A DNA stretch of 64,000 nucleotides, from NCBI RefSeq assembly GCF_050563545.1, contig NZ_JBNXUM010000024.1:1-64000 (forward strand), written 5' to 3'. The position numbers were made by a program, and so were the translations under genes. The DNA is from Falsiroseomonas sp050563545 (GTDB lineage Bacteria; Pseudomonadota; Alphaproteobacteria; Acetobacterales; Acetobacteraceae). Below, one piece after another: positions 44,881 through 53,952 of this stretch (positions are counted from its first letter, which is position 1; every line of letters starts with the position of its first letter). Below the pieces are notes generated by a model. That model ran no database searches and was not told the DNA's origin. It saw only the letters and a program-made list of their open reading frames with translations.

Positions 44881-46073
44881 CGCAGTCCCAGGCTCGCCTT
44901 GGCGATGATGTTGCGCTGGATCTCGCTGGTGCCGCCGAAGATGGACTGCGCGCGCGAGTAGAAATAGGAACTGCCGGCGGTCGCGCCCCAGTCCGGGATG
45001 TCGTCGGGCTCGTTGCCCTTCATCCCGTCGCGCAGTCCGGACAGCCCCGCGACCTCGGCCAGCGTCTCGACGCAGCTCTGCAGGATCTCCGACCCGCGCA
45101 GCTTCAGGATTGCACCCAGCGTGTCCATCGCCTTGGCGTCGCCCGCCGGGGTGGAGGCGAGCCGTAGCTCCGTCATCTCCAGCGCAACGAGCTGCGCCTC
45201 CAGCTCCGCGATTCGGCGCCGCCAGGACGCGGCCTCGATCAGCGAGCGCCCGTCCTGCATCACCTCCGCCGCCAGCGCGCGGGCGCGGCGCAGGCGTTCG
45301 CGCGCTCGGCCCGTCCGCGCGATCCCGACGCGCTCGTTCACCAGCAGGTATTTCGCGTAGTCCCAGCCCTTGTTCTCGTCGCCCACCAGATTGGCGGCGG
45401 GCACGCGCACCTGGTCGAAGAAGACCTCGTTGACGTGCTGCTGGCTGTCGATGGTGCGGATCGGGCGCACCGTCACGCCCGGCGTCGCCATGTCCACCAG
45501 CAGGAAGCTAATGCCGAGCTGCGGCTTGGCGGCGTTCGGGTCGGTCCGCACCAGACAGAAGATCCAGTCGGATTCCGTCGCGAAGGACGTCCAGATCTTC
45601 TGGCCCTGCACGACATAGTCGTCGCCGTCGCGCACCGCCGAGGTGCGCACGGCCGCCAGGTCCGATCCCGCGCCGGGTTCCGAAAAGCCCTGGCAGAACG
45701 CGATGTCGAGGCGCAGCAGCTTCGGCAGGAAGAAGTCCTGCTGCGCCTTCGTCCCGAACTCCGCGATCACGGGACCGACCAGCCCGATGTTCAGCGTGTG
45801 CGGAGACGGCGCCGGCGCCAGGTCGAGCTCGCGCTGGAACAGCAGGCGCTGCCGCAGGCTCCAGCCCGTGCCGCCATGCTCCATCTTCCAGGACGGCGCG
45901 CCCCAGCCGCGTTCCTGCAGCAAGCGCTGCCAGATCCGGAGGTCCGGCGTGTGCGGCGCCAGCCCCTTCGCGCAGCGAGCGCGGATGTGGTCGGGCAGCT
46001 TCGCGCGGACGAAGTCGCGGACCTCCGCGGTGAAGGCGCGCTCCTCGGTGGTCAGGGACAGGGTCATGCTCAT
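44877..46073 (-). CDS. Acyl-CoA dehydrogenase (large partner)
   Basis: 398 aa. CQGFSEPGAGSDLAAVRTSA, QGQKIWTSFATESDWIFCLV, FFDQVRVPAANLVGDENKGW and the ending FGGTSEIQRNIIAKASLGLR are all classical. The ATG at 46073 overlaps the stop of the preceding Bug gene (ATGA); residues further upstream are not family-like. It probably forms a heteromer with the 43789 product. Confidence 0.92.
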   Translation of the reverse strand: MSMTLSLTTEERAFTAEVRDFVRAKLPDHIRARCAKGLAPHTPDLRIWQRLLQERGWGAPSWKMEHGGTGWSLRQRLLFQRELDLAPAPSPHTLNIGLVGPVIAEFGTKAQQDFFLPKLLRLDIAFCQGFSEPGAGSDLAAVRTSAVRDGDDYVVQGQKIWTSFATESDWIFCLVRTDPNAAKPQLGISFLLVDMATPGVTVRPIRTIDSQQHVNEVFFDQVRVPAANLVGDENKGWDYAKYLLVNERVGIARTGRARERLRRARALAAEVMQDGRSLIEAASWRRRIAELEAQLVALEMTELRLASTPAGDAKAMDTLGAILKLRGSEILQSCVETLAEVAGLSGLRDGMKGNEPDDIPDWGATAGSSYFYSRAQSIFGGTSEIQRNIIAKASLGLR

Positions 46074-47041
46074 TCCGGCCGGATGTTCGCCACGCGGATG
46101 ACCTCGGCCCATTTGGTGACCTCGGCGCGGAGGAAGGCGTCTGTCGCCTCGGGCGTCGTCGCCTTCATGCGGAAGCCCATACCGGTGAAGCGCTCGCGGT
46201 TCTCGGGAAGCTGCAGGATGTCGTCGATGGCGCGGTGCAGCGCTGCGATGCGGTCGCGCGGGGTCGCGGCGGGGACCAGCACCATGTACCAGCTCGCGAC
46301 CTCGACCCCTGGCACGCCGAGTTCGGCGACCGTCGGGATCTCCGGCGCCGCGGGGTGGCGTTCCGACGCGGCCATCGCCAGCCCGCGCAACGTGCCGCCG
46401 CGATACGCCGCCAGCATGCCGGAGAGGTCAAGGAAGGCGAAGTCCACCTCGCCCGCCAGGATCGCGGTCTGCGCGGGCCCGGCCCCGCGATACGGCACAT
46501 GGGTGAAGCGCACGCCCGCGCGCATCTGCAGCAACTCGGCGGCCAGATGCGGCGTGCCGCCGATGCCGGTGGTGGCGAAGTTCAGCCGCCCGGGCTGGCG
46601 CCGCGCGGCGTCCAGCACGTCGGCGAAACTGCGCAGCGGCGATTCCGTCCGCACCCAGAGCGTGGAGGGCGATTCGAACATGTTGGTCACGCCCGCGAAG
46701 TCGCGCGGGCTGTCATAGGCGATGCCCGGCACCAGCGTCTGCAGCACGCTGCCGGGGCCGGGCGTGGTGATGATGACGGTGTAGCCGTCCGGCGCGGCGC
46801 GGGCGGCGGCATCCATCGCAATCGCGCCGCCGCCGCCGCTGCGGTTCTCCACCACGATGGGCTGGCGGCGCAGGCGCGACGGCAGCAACTGCTCCAGCAT
46901 GCGCGCGACCATGTCCATCGGGCCGCCCGGCGGGAACGGGATGATCACTTTGATGGGCCGGTCGGGCCAAGCCGCGCCCTGCGCCAGGGCGGGGGCGGGC
47001 AGGGCGGCCGCGAGGATCGCGCGGCGGGTCAGGGGGATCAT
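46070..47041 (-). CDS. Bug/TctC-family periplasmic solute receptor (3)
   Basis: 323 aa. Signal peptide MIPLTRRAILAAALPAPALA. Mature features: WPDRPIKVIIPFPPGGPMDM, VENRSGGGGAIAMDAAARAA, and HVPYRGAGPAQTAILAGEVD. It overlaps the downstream acyl-CoA dehydrogenase by 4 nt. Such linkage of a receptor with CoA enzymes suggests its ligand feeds the same pathway. Confidence 0.92.
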   Translation of the reverse strand: MIPLTRRAILAAALPAPALAQGAAWPDRPIKVIIPFPPGGPMDMVARMLEQLLPSRLRRQPIVVENRSGGGGAIAMDAAARAAPDGYTVIITTPGPGSVLQTLVPGIAYDSPRDFAGVTNMFESPSTLWVRTESPLRSFADVLDAARRQPGRLNFATTGIGGTPHLAAELLQMRAGVRFTHVPYRGAGPAQTAILAGEVDFAFLDLSGMLAAYRGGTLRGLAMAASERHPAAPEIPTVAELGVPGVEVASWYMVLVPAATPRDRIAALHRAIDDILQLPENRERFTGMGFRMKATTPEATDAFLRAEVTKWAEVIRVANIRPE

Positions 47042-47051
47042 CGCACCCTCC

Positions 47052-48037
47052 TCAATCCGGCCGCAGCCCGATGCGGTCGATCAGCGTGCCGAAAGCCTCG
47101 ATCTCTGCGGCGACGAACCGGCGGGTCTGGATGAGGTCCATGGGCTGGGTGGACATGCCCATCGCGGCCAGGCGTTCCCGCACCTCCGGCAGCGCAGTCG
47201 CGGCGCGCACGGCGTCGTTGACGGCCTGGCAGAGCGGATCGGGGGTCGCGATCGGTGCCGCCAGCACGGACCAGCTGCGCGCGACATAGCCGGGATAGCC
47301 GCTCTCGCCGATCGTCGGCACGTTCGGCGTGGTGGACGTCCGCTGCTCGCCGCCCGTTGCGATTAGGCGGAGCTGCCCGCCCGCGACGAGCTGCTGGACG
47401 CTCGACAGCGCCATGATCGCCATGTCCACGCGGCCGGCCATCATCTCGTTCAGCAGCGGCGCGTCGCCCTGGAAGGGCACTTCCAGGATGTCGATGCCGG
47501 CGCGCAGCTTCAGCCCCTCGAAGCTCAGCTGGTAGCTCGACGCGCGACCCGCGGAGCCGTAGGTCAGCCGCCCTGGGCTCGCCTTCGCCAGCGCCACGAT
47601 CTCCGCGATGCTGCGCGCCGCCAGGTCGGGCCGCGCGACGAGCACGAACTCGATCACGTTCATGAAGGCGGCATAGGTGAAGTCGCGCAACGGCGTGTAG
47701 CCCAGCCGCGTGTTGAGCTTCGGCAGTACGGCCAGGTTGCCGACGCCGCCCAGCCCCCAGGTGTAGCCGTCGGGCGCCGAGCGCGCGACGTATTCCATCC
47801 CGATTGCGCCCGCGGCGCCCGGCCGGTTCTCCACCACCACGGACTGGCCGAGCGTCTTCGCCATCTCCGCCGCGATCAGCTCGTCGGCGTGTCCGTGGAC
47901 CCGCCCGGCGTGAAGGGCACGACGATGCGCACCGGGCGCGTGGGGAAGGACTGCGCGCGGGCGAGGCCGGGCAGGGCGAGCGCCGCGCCGGCGGCCAGCA
48001 ACGCGCGCCGCGCCAGAATCGGGCTTGTCCGGATCAT
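47052..48037 (-). pseudogene. Bug/TctC-family receptor (4), single frameshift
   Basis: The N-terminal piece starts MIRTSPILARRALLAAGAAL and continues FPTRPVRIVVPFTPGGSTDT, then ends at a TGA near 47880. The remaining 270 codons pick up in the next frame with ELIAAEMAKTLGQSVVVENR and run intact to IGLRPD. A single missing base at about 47895 (after GGSTDT) explains the break. As the rest is undamaged, this may be a recent mutation or a sequencing error. Same strand and operon as its neighbours. Confidence 0.82.
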
Positions 48038-48056
48038 CGTCCCCTCCTGCTTCGCG

Positions 48057-48956
48057 TCAGCAGATCGCGAGCGGATTGATCGGGCTGGCCGACCCGCCCG
48101 TGATCCGCAGCGGCGCCGCGACGAAGAGGAACTCCCACACCTTCTCCGCCGCAAGGTCGTCCAGCACCATGAATTCCATGAGGTAGACGCCGTAGTCGCG
48201 GATCAGGCGCTTGTGCACAGGCGCCATGGTGCGGTCGTGGGTCGGCGCGACCTCCACCGCGAAATTGTCCATGCCGATGGCGGCGAAGCCCTTCGACCCG
48301 ATCCACTCGCCGGCCGCCAGGCCCGGCCCGGCCTCGCCGGCGAAGGACGCGGCGGGGTTCTTCTCGTCATAGGCGCCGAGCCAGCCCGTGCGGACCAGCA
48401 GGATGTCGCCCTCACGGAGTTCGACGCCCTGCGCGGCGGCGCAGGCCTCCAACTCCTCCGGCATGAATTCCGTGCCGGGCGGCACCGGCGTCTGGCCGCG
48501 GTGGCGGCACATGTCGAGCAGCACGCCGCGGCCGACGAGATGCGCGATCTTCTCCGCGCCCAGATGCCTTGCGCCGCCGCTGCGGACGGAGCTGCCGGGG
48601 AAGCCGTTGAACAGCTTGTCGCCGTACCAGACATGCGCCAGCGCATCGACATGCGTCGTGCCGTGCGAGAACATCGCGATGTAGTCGTCCGAGGACTGGA
48701 AGCCGCCGCTGCGCTTCAGCCCCGCGGCGAAGTCGCCGCCGTCCAGCGTCATGAAATGCAGCGGCGCGCTGCGGCGAGGGAAGACCGGCACGCCGGTGGA
48801 CTGCACGGGCAGGCCGAGCGGAAAAACCTTGCCCTTACGGACCAGCTGGCTCGCCTGCACCAGGCGCTCGGGCGTGAGGTAGTTCGCCGCGCCGCGCTCA
48901 TCCGTCTCGCCCCACTTGCCCCAGTTGTTCGGCAGGGGCTTGGCGTCGCCATCCAT
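48057..48956 (-). CDS. Cyclase-family protein (kynurenine-formamidase-like)
   Basis: 299 aa. The metal motif HGTTHVDALAHVWY (variant of HxGTHxDxPxH) sits near residue 98. Other marks are WGETDERGAANYLTPERLVQ at the N terminus and LLDMCRHRG, VRTGWLG, and AIGMDNFAVE. The fold hydrolyses amides or lactones (kynurenine formamide, isatin). Native substrate unknown. In the operon it sits between two Bug genes; 55 nt separate it from the upstream one. Confidence 0.88.
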   Translation of the reverse strand: MDGDAKPLPNNWGKWGETDERGAANYLTPERLVQASQLVRKGKVFPLGLPVQSTGVPVFPRRSAPLHFMTLDGGDFAAGLKRSGGFQSSDDYIAMFSHGTTHVDALAHVWYGDKLFNGFPGSSVRSGGARHLGAEKIAHLVGRGVLLDMCRHRGQTPVPPGTEFMPEELEACAAAQGVELREGDILLVRTGWLGAYDEKNPAASFAGEAGPGLAAGEWIGSKGFAAIGMDNFAVEVAPTHDRTMAPVHKRLIRDYGVYLMEFMVLDDLAAEKVWEFLFVAAPLRITGGSASPINPLAIC

Positions 48957-49011
48957 GATGCGGGTTCCCGTTGCTTGGTCGTGTGAGCGTGACGTGGTGG
49001 TGGAGTAAGCG

Positions 49012-50004
49012 CTAGCCCGCGCGGATGTTGGCGCGGCGGATGACGTCGGCCCAGAGCGGCACTTCCTCCGCCATGCGGGCGCCGAAGCGCTGGGGGTTCA
49101 GGTCCTCGGTGTGGATGCCCTGCGTCAGTAGGCGCGCGCGGACATCGTCGTTGTCGAGCGACCAGCGGATGTCGTCATACATCCGCTCCGTCAGCGGCTG
49201 CGGCATGCCCTTCGGGCCCATCATGCCGAACCAGACCGGCGCCTCGAATCCCGGCAGGCCCTGTTCGGCGATGGTCGGCACGCCCGGCGCGTCCGGCGAG
49301 GGGCCGGGGCTGCCGGCGCCGAGCACACGCAGCCGTCCCGACCGCACATGCTCCATCACCAGCGAACCGAGGAAGAGGATGTTCACCTCCCCGTTCAGCA
49401 CCGCCAGCACGTTCTGCGCGGAGCCGGAATAGGGGACGTAGGTCAGCTCGATCCCGCCCCGCAACGCAAACAGCGCGGCGGCGAGATGCGGGACCGAGCC
49501 GACGCCGATCGTCGCCGCGGTGACCCTGCCGGGATCGCGCTTCGCCAGCGCGATCAGCTCCTGCACGTTCTGCGCCGGCACCGAGGGATGGCAGACCAGG
49601 AACATGTAGTAGGAGGCGACGCGCATGATCGGCGTGAAGTCGGCGAGCGGGTCGTATTGCAGGTTGGGGATGAGCGTCGGGTTCATGACATGCGTGTTCG
49701 TCGCCATGAGCAGCGTGTAGCCGTCGGGCGCTGACCGCGCGACGAAGGTCGCGCCGATCGTGCCAGCGGCGCCGATGCGGTTCTCCACCACGACGGGCTG
49801 GCCCCAGCGCGACTGCAGACGTTCCGCGATCATGCGGGCGATGATGTCGGCGGGGCCGCCGGCGGCGAACTGCGAGACGATGCGGACGGGCCGGTTGGGG
49901 TAGCGGTCCTGCGCGCGTGCGGCGCCGGGCAGGATGGCGGCGGCGGACAGCGCGCCGGTGGTCAGCAGCAGCCTGCGGCGCCGCGGATCATGCGTCCCAC
50001 TCAT
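49012..50004 (-). CDS. Bug/TctC-family periplasmic solute receptor (5)
   Basis: 330 aa. Tat-type leader (PRRRRLLLTTGALSAAAILPG). YPNRPVRIVSQFAAGGPADI starts the mature protein. VENRIGAAGTIGATFVARSA and YVPYSGSAQNVLAVLNGEVN follow. A Gln replaces Pro in the first ligand loop (VSQFAAGG rather than VVPFAAGG), so specificity may differ. It follows NIPSNAP by 33 nt. Confidence 0.92.
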   Translation of the reverse strand: MSGTHDPRRRRLLLTTGALSAAAILPGAARAQDRYPNRPVRIVSQFAAGGPADIIARMIAERLQSRWGQPVVVENRIGAAGTIGATFVARSAPDGYTLLMATNTHVMNPTLIPNLQYDPLADFTPIMRVASYYMFLVCHPSVPAQNVQELIALAKRDPGRVTAATIGVGSVPHLAAALFALRGGIELTYVPYSGSAQNVLAVLNGEVNILFLGSLVMEHVRSGRLRVLGAGSPGPSPDAPGVPTIAEQGLPGFEAPVWFGMMGPKGMPQPLTERMYDDIRWSLDNDDVRARLLTQGIHTEDLNPQRFGARMAEEVPLWADVIRRANIRAG

Positions 50005-50037
50005 CCCCTCTTCCCTTCCCTCGTCGTTCTTCGTTGG

Positions 50038-50673
50038 TCAGCGTAGCTTCGATATGGCCGTCGGTATCCAGAGTTCGGTGCGGAGATTCTCGCTCAGAAG
50101 GCCCGGCGCGCCGGGGGCGGGCCAGGCGCCGGTGGCGAATGCTTCCTCGCGGAGGCGCTCGCGGTCGGCCAGCGTGCGATAGGCCCAGACATGGATGAAG
50201 CGCGGCTCGCCATCGAGCGAATGCATCGCGGTGACCAGCGGCGAGAGCTTCACGCGCGGCGGCACGCCCTTCTCCCAGGCGGCGATGGTGGGCGCGAGTC
50301 CGCCGATCTTCAGTACATAGGTGCGGAATTCGTAGTAGGGGCCCGGTGCGCCCGGCGCGATCGGCGGCAGGAAGGGGAACTGCCGAAAACTCTCGAAGGC
50401 GATGCCGGCCAGCATCTCCGCCGGGACGAAGGGTGATGCGCTTTCCAGCACGCGCAGGCGCTCCGCCAGCATGGCATCGAGCGACGCGTAGGTCCGCAGC
50501 AGCAGGATGCGGTTCTGCGGCCCGAACTCGTTGATCCAGCTGCCCAGCAGGTTGTCGCCCGCGGGCGAGGCCGCGACGAAGCCCGCGATGGCGTCGAGCG
50601 CCTGCGCCAGCCGCGCGGGATTGCGCAAATTCCCCGATCGCAGCGTCAGCGTGACGAGCTCGCAGGCCTGCAC
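50038..50673 (-). CDS. NIPSNAP-family protein
   Basis: 211 aa with two ferredoxin-like alpha/beta NIPSNAP modules. The first is at about residues 3-95 (LVTLTLRSGNL, then GSWINEFGPQNRILLLRTYA); the second is at about 110-205 (YYEFRTYVLKIGGLAPTIAA, then FIHVWAYRTLADRERLREE). Function in bacteria is unclear, but such genes commonly sit in catabolic operons. It lies 4 nt after the amidohydrolase stop. Confidence 0.85.
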   Translation of the reverse strand: MQACELVTLTLRSGNLRNPARLAQALDAIAGFVAASPAGDNLLGSWINEFGPQNRILLLRTYASLDAMLAERLRVLESASPFVPAEMLAGIAFESFRQFPFLPPIAPGAPGPYYEFRTYVLKIGGLAPTIAAWEKGVPPRVKLSPLVTAMHSLDGEPRFIHVWAYRTLADRERLREEAFATGAWPAPGAPGLLSENLRTELWIPTAISKLR

Positions 50674-50677
50674 CGCG

Positions 50678-51814
50678 CTATTCCGCCGCCAGCGCCTGGG
50701 GATGCGCCAGGATCCCCGAATTCGGCTTCAGCTTGATGCCGTAGAGCTTGCTGGCGTTCTCGCCGAGGATGCGCCGGCGCCGTTCCATCGGGTGATACGG
50801 CGTCATCACCTCGCCCGGCGCGTCGAAATCCCAGTGCGGATAGTCCGACGCGTACATCAGCTTGTCGGCGAAGCCGCTCTCCTCGAGCATGTGGTACACG
50901 CCGTCGAGGTGCTCGGGCTTCTCCGGCTCCTCGAGGGGCTGGCTCGCGAACCAAAAGTGGTCGCGCATGTATTCCGACGGGCGGCGCTTGAGGTGCGGCA
51001 GCTCGCCGCGCAGCCGGTTATAGGTCGCGTCCAGCCGCCACGCCAGCATCGGCGCGAAGGACCAGCCGAGCTCGATCAGCGCGATCTTCAGATTGGGGAA
51101 GCGGTCGAAGACACCTTCGAAGATCATGCTGGGGATGATCGTCATCGGGAAGGCCGCGAGGTTCATGTGGAGCTCGCAGTAATAGGTCGTCGCCCCGCCG
51201 GCGGTGCCCTTGGGCCCGGTTGGCGGCACATGCGCGGCGATCGGCAAATTGTAGTGCGCGCAGGCCTCGAACAGGTCCCAGTAGCGCGGCTTGCCCAGCG
51301 GTTCCTGCCCGGCCGGCGAGATCAGCACCTGCACGAAGCGGTTGCCCCATGGGCCTTCCTTGCAGCGCCGCACCTCGTCCACGATGCCGTGCAGGTCGCG
51401 CGCGATGGCGATGGAGCCGTGGTAGCGCGGATCGAAGTCCAGCCAGGTCTCGGCCACGGAATCGTTGAAGGCGGCGTTCAGCGCAATGCCAAGCTCCGTC
51501 GGCCGGTTCGGCCCGCAGGGCGGGAAGGGCGACACGCAGGTCAGGATCGCCGCCGTCAAGTCATACTGGTCCAGCACCTGCGTCTTCGCGAATGCCGGGT
51601 CCACCGCGACGCGCCCGCTGCCGTCGATCGCGTCCAGCCGGTGCGTGTGCTCACGCTGCGGCGGCGTGCCCATCAGCGTCTGGCTGCCGAGGCCGAGGCC
51701 GTAGCGCGCGACGTAATCCCTCCATTTCGAAGGCAGGAACTTCGACACGTTCGCGTCGAAGAAGCGCGGCATCGGGTGGAAATCCACGTCGATGACCGGG
51801 ATCCGCTCGCTCAT
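50678..51814 (-). CDS. Amidohydrolase_2-family metal-dependent hydrolase/decarboxylase (b)
   Basis: 378 aa. The N-terminal metal motif VIDVDFHPMPRFF has the D-x-D-x-H form. Later ligands are in AHVPPTGP (His), MTIIPSMIFEG, and the catalytic Asp in MYASDYPHWDFDAPGE. This places it with the ACMSD-like amidohydrolases that decarboxylate or hydrolyse ring compounds. ATG at 51814 is chosen since the paralog upstream ends 15 nt before. Homologous to 51829-52914. Confidence 0.88.
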   Translation of the reverse strand: MSERIPVIDVDFHPMPRFFDANVSKFLPSKWRDYVARYGLGLGSQTLMGTPPQREHTHRLDAIDGSGRVAVDPAFAKTQVLDQYDLTAAILTCVSPFPPCGPNRPTELGIALNAAFNDSVAETWLDFDPRYHGSIAIARDLHGIVDEVRRCKEGPWGNRFVQVLISPAGQEPLGKPRYWDLFEACAHYNLPIAAHVPPTGPKGTAGGATTYYCELHMNLAAFPMTIIPSMIFEGVFDRFPNLKIALIELGWSFAPMLAWRLDATYNRLRGELPHLKRRPSEYMRDHFWFASQPLEEPEKPEHLDGVYHMLEESGFADKLMYASDYPHWDFDAPGEVMTPYHPMERRRRILGENASKLYGIKLKPNSGILAHPQALAAE

Positions 51815-51828
51815 CGCCTCTCTCCCCG

Positions 51829-52914
51829 TCACAGCCGGTACCAGCGCCGCGCCGTGTCTGCCATCACATTGGCCCGCATCGTCTCCGGCATCAGAGCCAG
51901 CAGCGCGTCGATGTCGTCGTGATGCAGATGCGGATAGTCGCTGGCGAACATCAGGATGTCGTCGGTGCCGAGCCAGTCCAGGATCTGCTTCATGTGGGCG
52001 GGCGGCCCCATGTCCACCGGCGTGGTGGAGAAGCGGATATGCTCGCGGATCAGCTCCGAGGGCGGGCGGTTGACCCAGGGGATCTCGCGCCGCAGGCCCT
52101 TCCACTTCTTGTTGAGGTTCCAGGCCCAGGTCGGCATCCAGCTGAAGCCGCCTTCGAGCATCGAGACGCGCACCGTCGGGAATTTCTGGAACAGGCCTTC
52201 GATGATCATGCTGGTGAGCTGCGCGGCATAGACCTGCGTCTCCGCCACCATCTCCTCGGCGTAGTAGGAGGCATAGCCGGTGGGGGATGGCGCGCCCTCG
52301 GACTGGCCGCCCCAATGGATGCCGGCGACCAGGTCATGACGCGTGATCGCCTCGAAGATCGGCCAATAGGCGCGCTGGCCATAGAGCCCGTTGGTCCGCA
52401 CGGGCAGCAGCACCTGCACGAAGCCGGGATGCGCGGCGCAGCGGTCGATCTCGCGCGCCGCGGCGACGGGGTCGCGCGCGGGGATGACGATGGAGGCGCG
52501 CAGCCGCGGCTCCTTCTCCAGCCAGTTCTCCCGCACCCAGTCGTTGACCGAGGCCGCGAGCGCCGCGGCCCAGTCGGGATGACGAAGCCCGTCCACGTAG
52601 TAGTAGCAGTTCAGCACCGCCTTCTCGACCTTCCAGGGATCGAGGATGTGCCGACGCAGCATCGACACGTCGGTGGCGGGCAGTCCCGTCGCGGGCTTCC
52701 ATTCCGGCCGCGCCGTCGTCTCGGCTTCCGGCGGATAGGTCACGCCGACGACCGGGCCCTTCCAGCCGCGCTCGCGCGTGAACTCCACCCAGAGCGGGTC
52801 CTGGTACCTGAACAGCGTCTCCAGCGACGGGACGTTGGCGTGGACGTCGCAGTCGACGACCGGACCGTTCCAGCTTCGCGCGCCGCCGATGCGGGCCTCG
52901 GTCGTCGCTGACAT
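51829..52914 (-). CDS. Amidohydrolase_2-family metal-dependent hydrolase/decarboxylase (a)
   Basis: 361 aa. VVDCDVHANVPSLETLF supplies the first metal pair, AGIHWGGQSEG the barrel His, and MFASDYPHLHHDDID the catalytic Asp. Paralogous to the following gene, so the two may form a heteromer or act in sequence. It is the first gene of the ten-gene unit. ATG 52914 is used; a GTG one codon upstream is possible. The composite LysR-type element ends 44 nt upstream. Confidence 0.88.
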   Translation of the reverse strand: MSATTEARIGGARSWNGPVVDCDVHANVPSLETLFRYQDPLWVEFTRERGWKGPVVGVTYPPEAETTARPEWKPATGLPATDVSMLRRHILDPWKVEKAVLNCYYYVDGLRHPDWAAALAASVNDWVRENWLEKEPRLRASIVIPARDPVAAAREIDRCAAHPGFVQVLLPVRTNGLYGQRAYWPIFEAITRHDLVAGIHWGGQSEGAPSPTGYASYYAEEMVAETQVYAAQLTSMIIEGLFQKFPTVRVSMLEGGFSWMPTWAWNLNKKWKGLRREIPWVNRPPSELIREHIRFSTTPVDMGPPAHMKQILDWLGTDDILMFASDYPHLHHDDIDALLALMPETMRANVMADTARRWYRL

Positions 52915-52958
52915 CACGGCCTCCCCGAATTCTAGGCCAGAGATGGCACGGGCCGGCC

Positions 52959-53004
52959 ATCACCGGAAATCGCATTGCTGGGGCGAGGCATAAGCACGGT
53001 CTAT
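52959..53004 (-). promoter_or_regulatory. Composite LysR-type operator, copy 3
   Basis: Read on the minus strand: site A ATAGACCGTGCTTAT (53004-52990), 14 nt, then site B ATGCGATTTCCGGTGAT (52975-52959). Site A has the ATAGA-N6-TTAT pattern shared exactly with the copies at 60234 and 62128. The element lies 44 nt before the amidohydrolase start, with the stop of the upstream Bug gene at 53009. Site B here is the most diverged of the three. Confidence 0.7.
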
Positions 53005-53008
53005 TCCC

Positions 53009-53947
53009 TCATTCCGCGCGGATGCCGGCGCGCTGCAGCAGCGGCACCCAGCGGTCGAATTCGGCGGCGAGTTTCGCGCGGAAGGCGTCGGCGCCCATGG
53101 GCTCGCTGACGCCCCCGTCGGCGAAGCGCGGCGCGACATCCGGCTGCACCCGGGCCGCGGCGAAGGCGGCTTCCAGGCGTCGCATGACGGGCTGCGGCGT
53201 GCCGGCGGGGGCGAGGATGCCGTACCAATTGCTCATGTCGAGCTGCGGCATCCCGACCTCCGCGGCGGACGGTACGTCCGGCAGCTGCGGCGACCGGCGC
53301 GGGCTGTACACCACCAGCGGCACGACGCGGCGGTCCAGCACGAATGGCCGCAGCACCGGCAGGTCGGCGTTCATCATGTGCACGTTGCCCGCCAGCATGC
53401 CCGCCATCGCCGGCGGCACGCCGCGATAGGGCACATGCGCGACCGGCGTACCCGCCGCGATGTTGAAGAGCTCGCCGGCGATATGCATGGTCGAACCGAC
53501 GCCGGCGGAGGCGTAGTTCATCTGGCGCCCGCTGCGCGCCATGGCGACCAGCTCGGCCATGCTGGTCACGCCGAGCGTCGGGGCGACCACCAGCAGCGTC
53601 TGCACCTCGCCGAGGAAGTACAGCGGCTCGAAGTCGCGCCGTGCGTCGTACGGCAGGTTGGCCATGGTCGCGGCGGTGATCACGAAGCTCGATGTCGCGA
53701 TCAGCAGCGTGTTGCCGTCCGGCGCCGCGCGCGCCACCGCCGCCGCCGCGATCGTCGCGCCGGCGCCGGCCCGGTTCTCGATCACCACGGGCCGGTCGAG
53801 CAGCTGGCCCAGCACGGGGGCCATGACGCGGGCGAGCTGGTCCGTCGGCCCGCCCGGCGCGAAGCCCGAAACCAGGCGCAGCGGATCGACGGCCTGCGCC
53901 GGCAGCGCCGCCAGCAGCAGCAGCAGGGCGAGGAGGGCGCGTCGCAT
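53009..53947 (-). CDS. Bug/TctC-family periplasmic solute receptor (6)
   Basis: 312 aa. A Sec-type leader (MRRALLALLLLLAALPAQA) precedes VDPLRLVSGFAPGGPTDQLA. VIENRAGAGATIAAAAVARA and HVPYRGVPPAMAGMLAGNVH are typical. It is shorter than the others. ATG 53947 is chosen because the signal peptide starts there. Last gene of the eight-gene ferredoxin unit, 5 nt after the preceding Bug. Confidence 0.92.
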   Translation of the reverse strand: MRRALLALLLLLAALPAQAVDPLRLVSGFAPGGPTDQLARVMAPVLGQLLDRPVVIENRAGAGATIAAAAVARAAPDGNTLLIATSSFVITAATMANLPYDARRDFEPLYFLGEVQTLLVVAPTLGVTSMAELVAMARSGRQMNYASAGVGSTMHIAGELFNIAAGTPVAHVPYRGVPPAMAGMLAGNVHMMNADLPVLRPFVLDRRVVPLVVYSPRRSPQLPDVPSAAEVGMPQLDMSNWYGILAPAGTPQPVMRRLEAAFAAARVQPDVAPRFADGGVSEPMGADAFRAKLAAEFDRWVPLLQRAGIRAE

Positions 53948-53952
53948 GGCCG

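Noticed and set aside
42973..44961. 662-codon plus-strand frame opposite the acyl-CoA dehydrogenase and nitronate-monooxygenase-like genes
   Set aside because: Shadow frame; crosses gene boundaries on the other strand and has no family marks.
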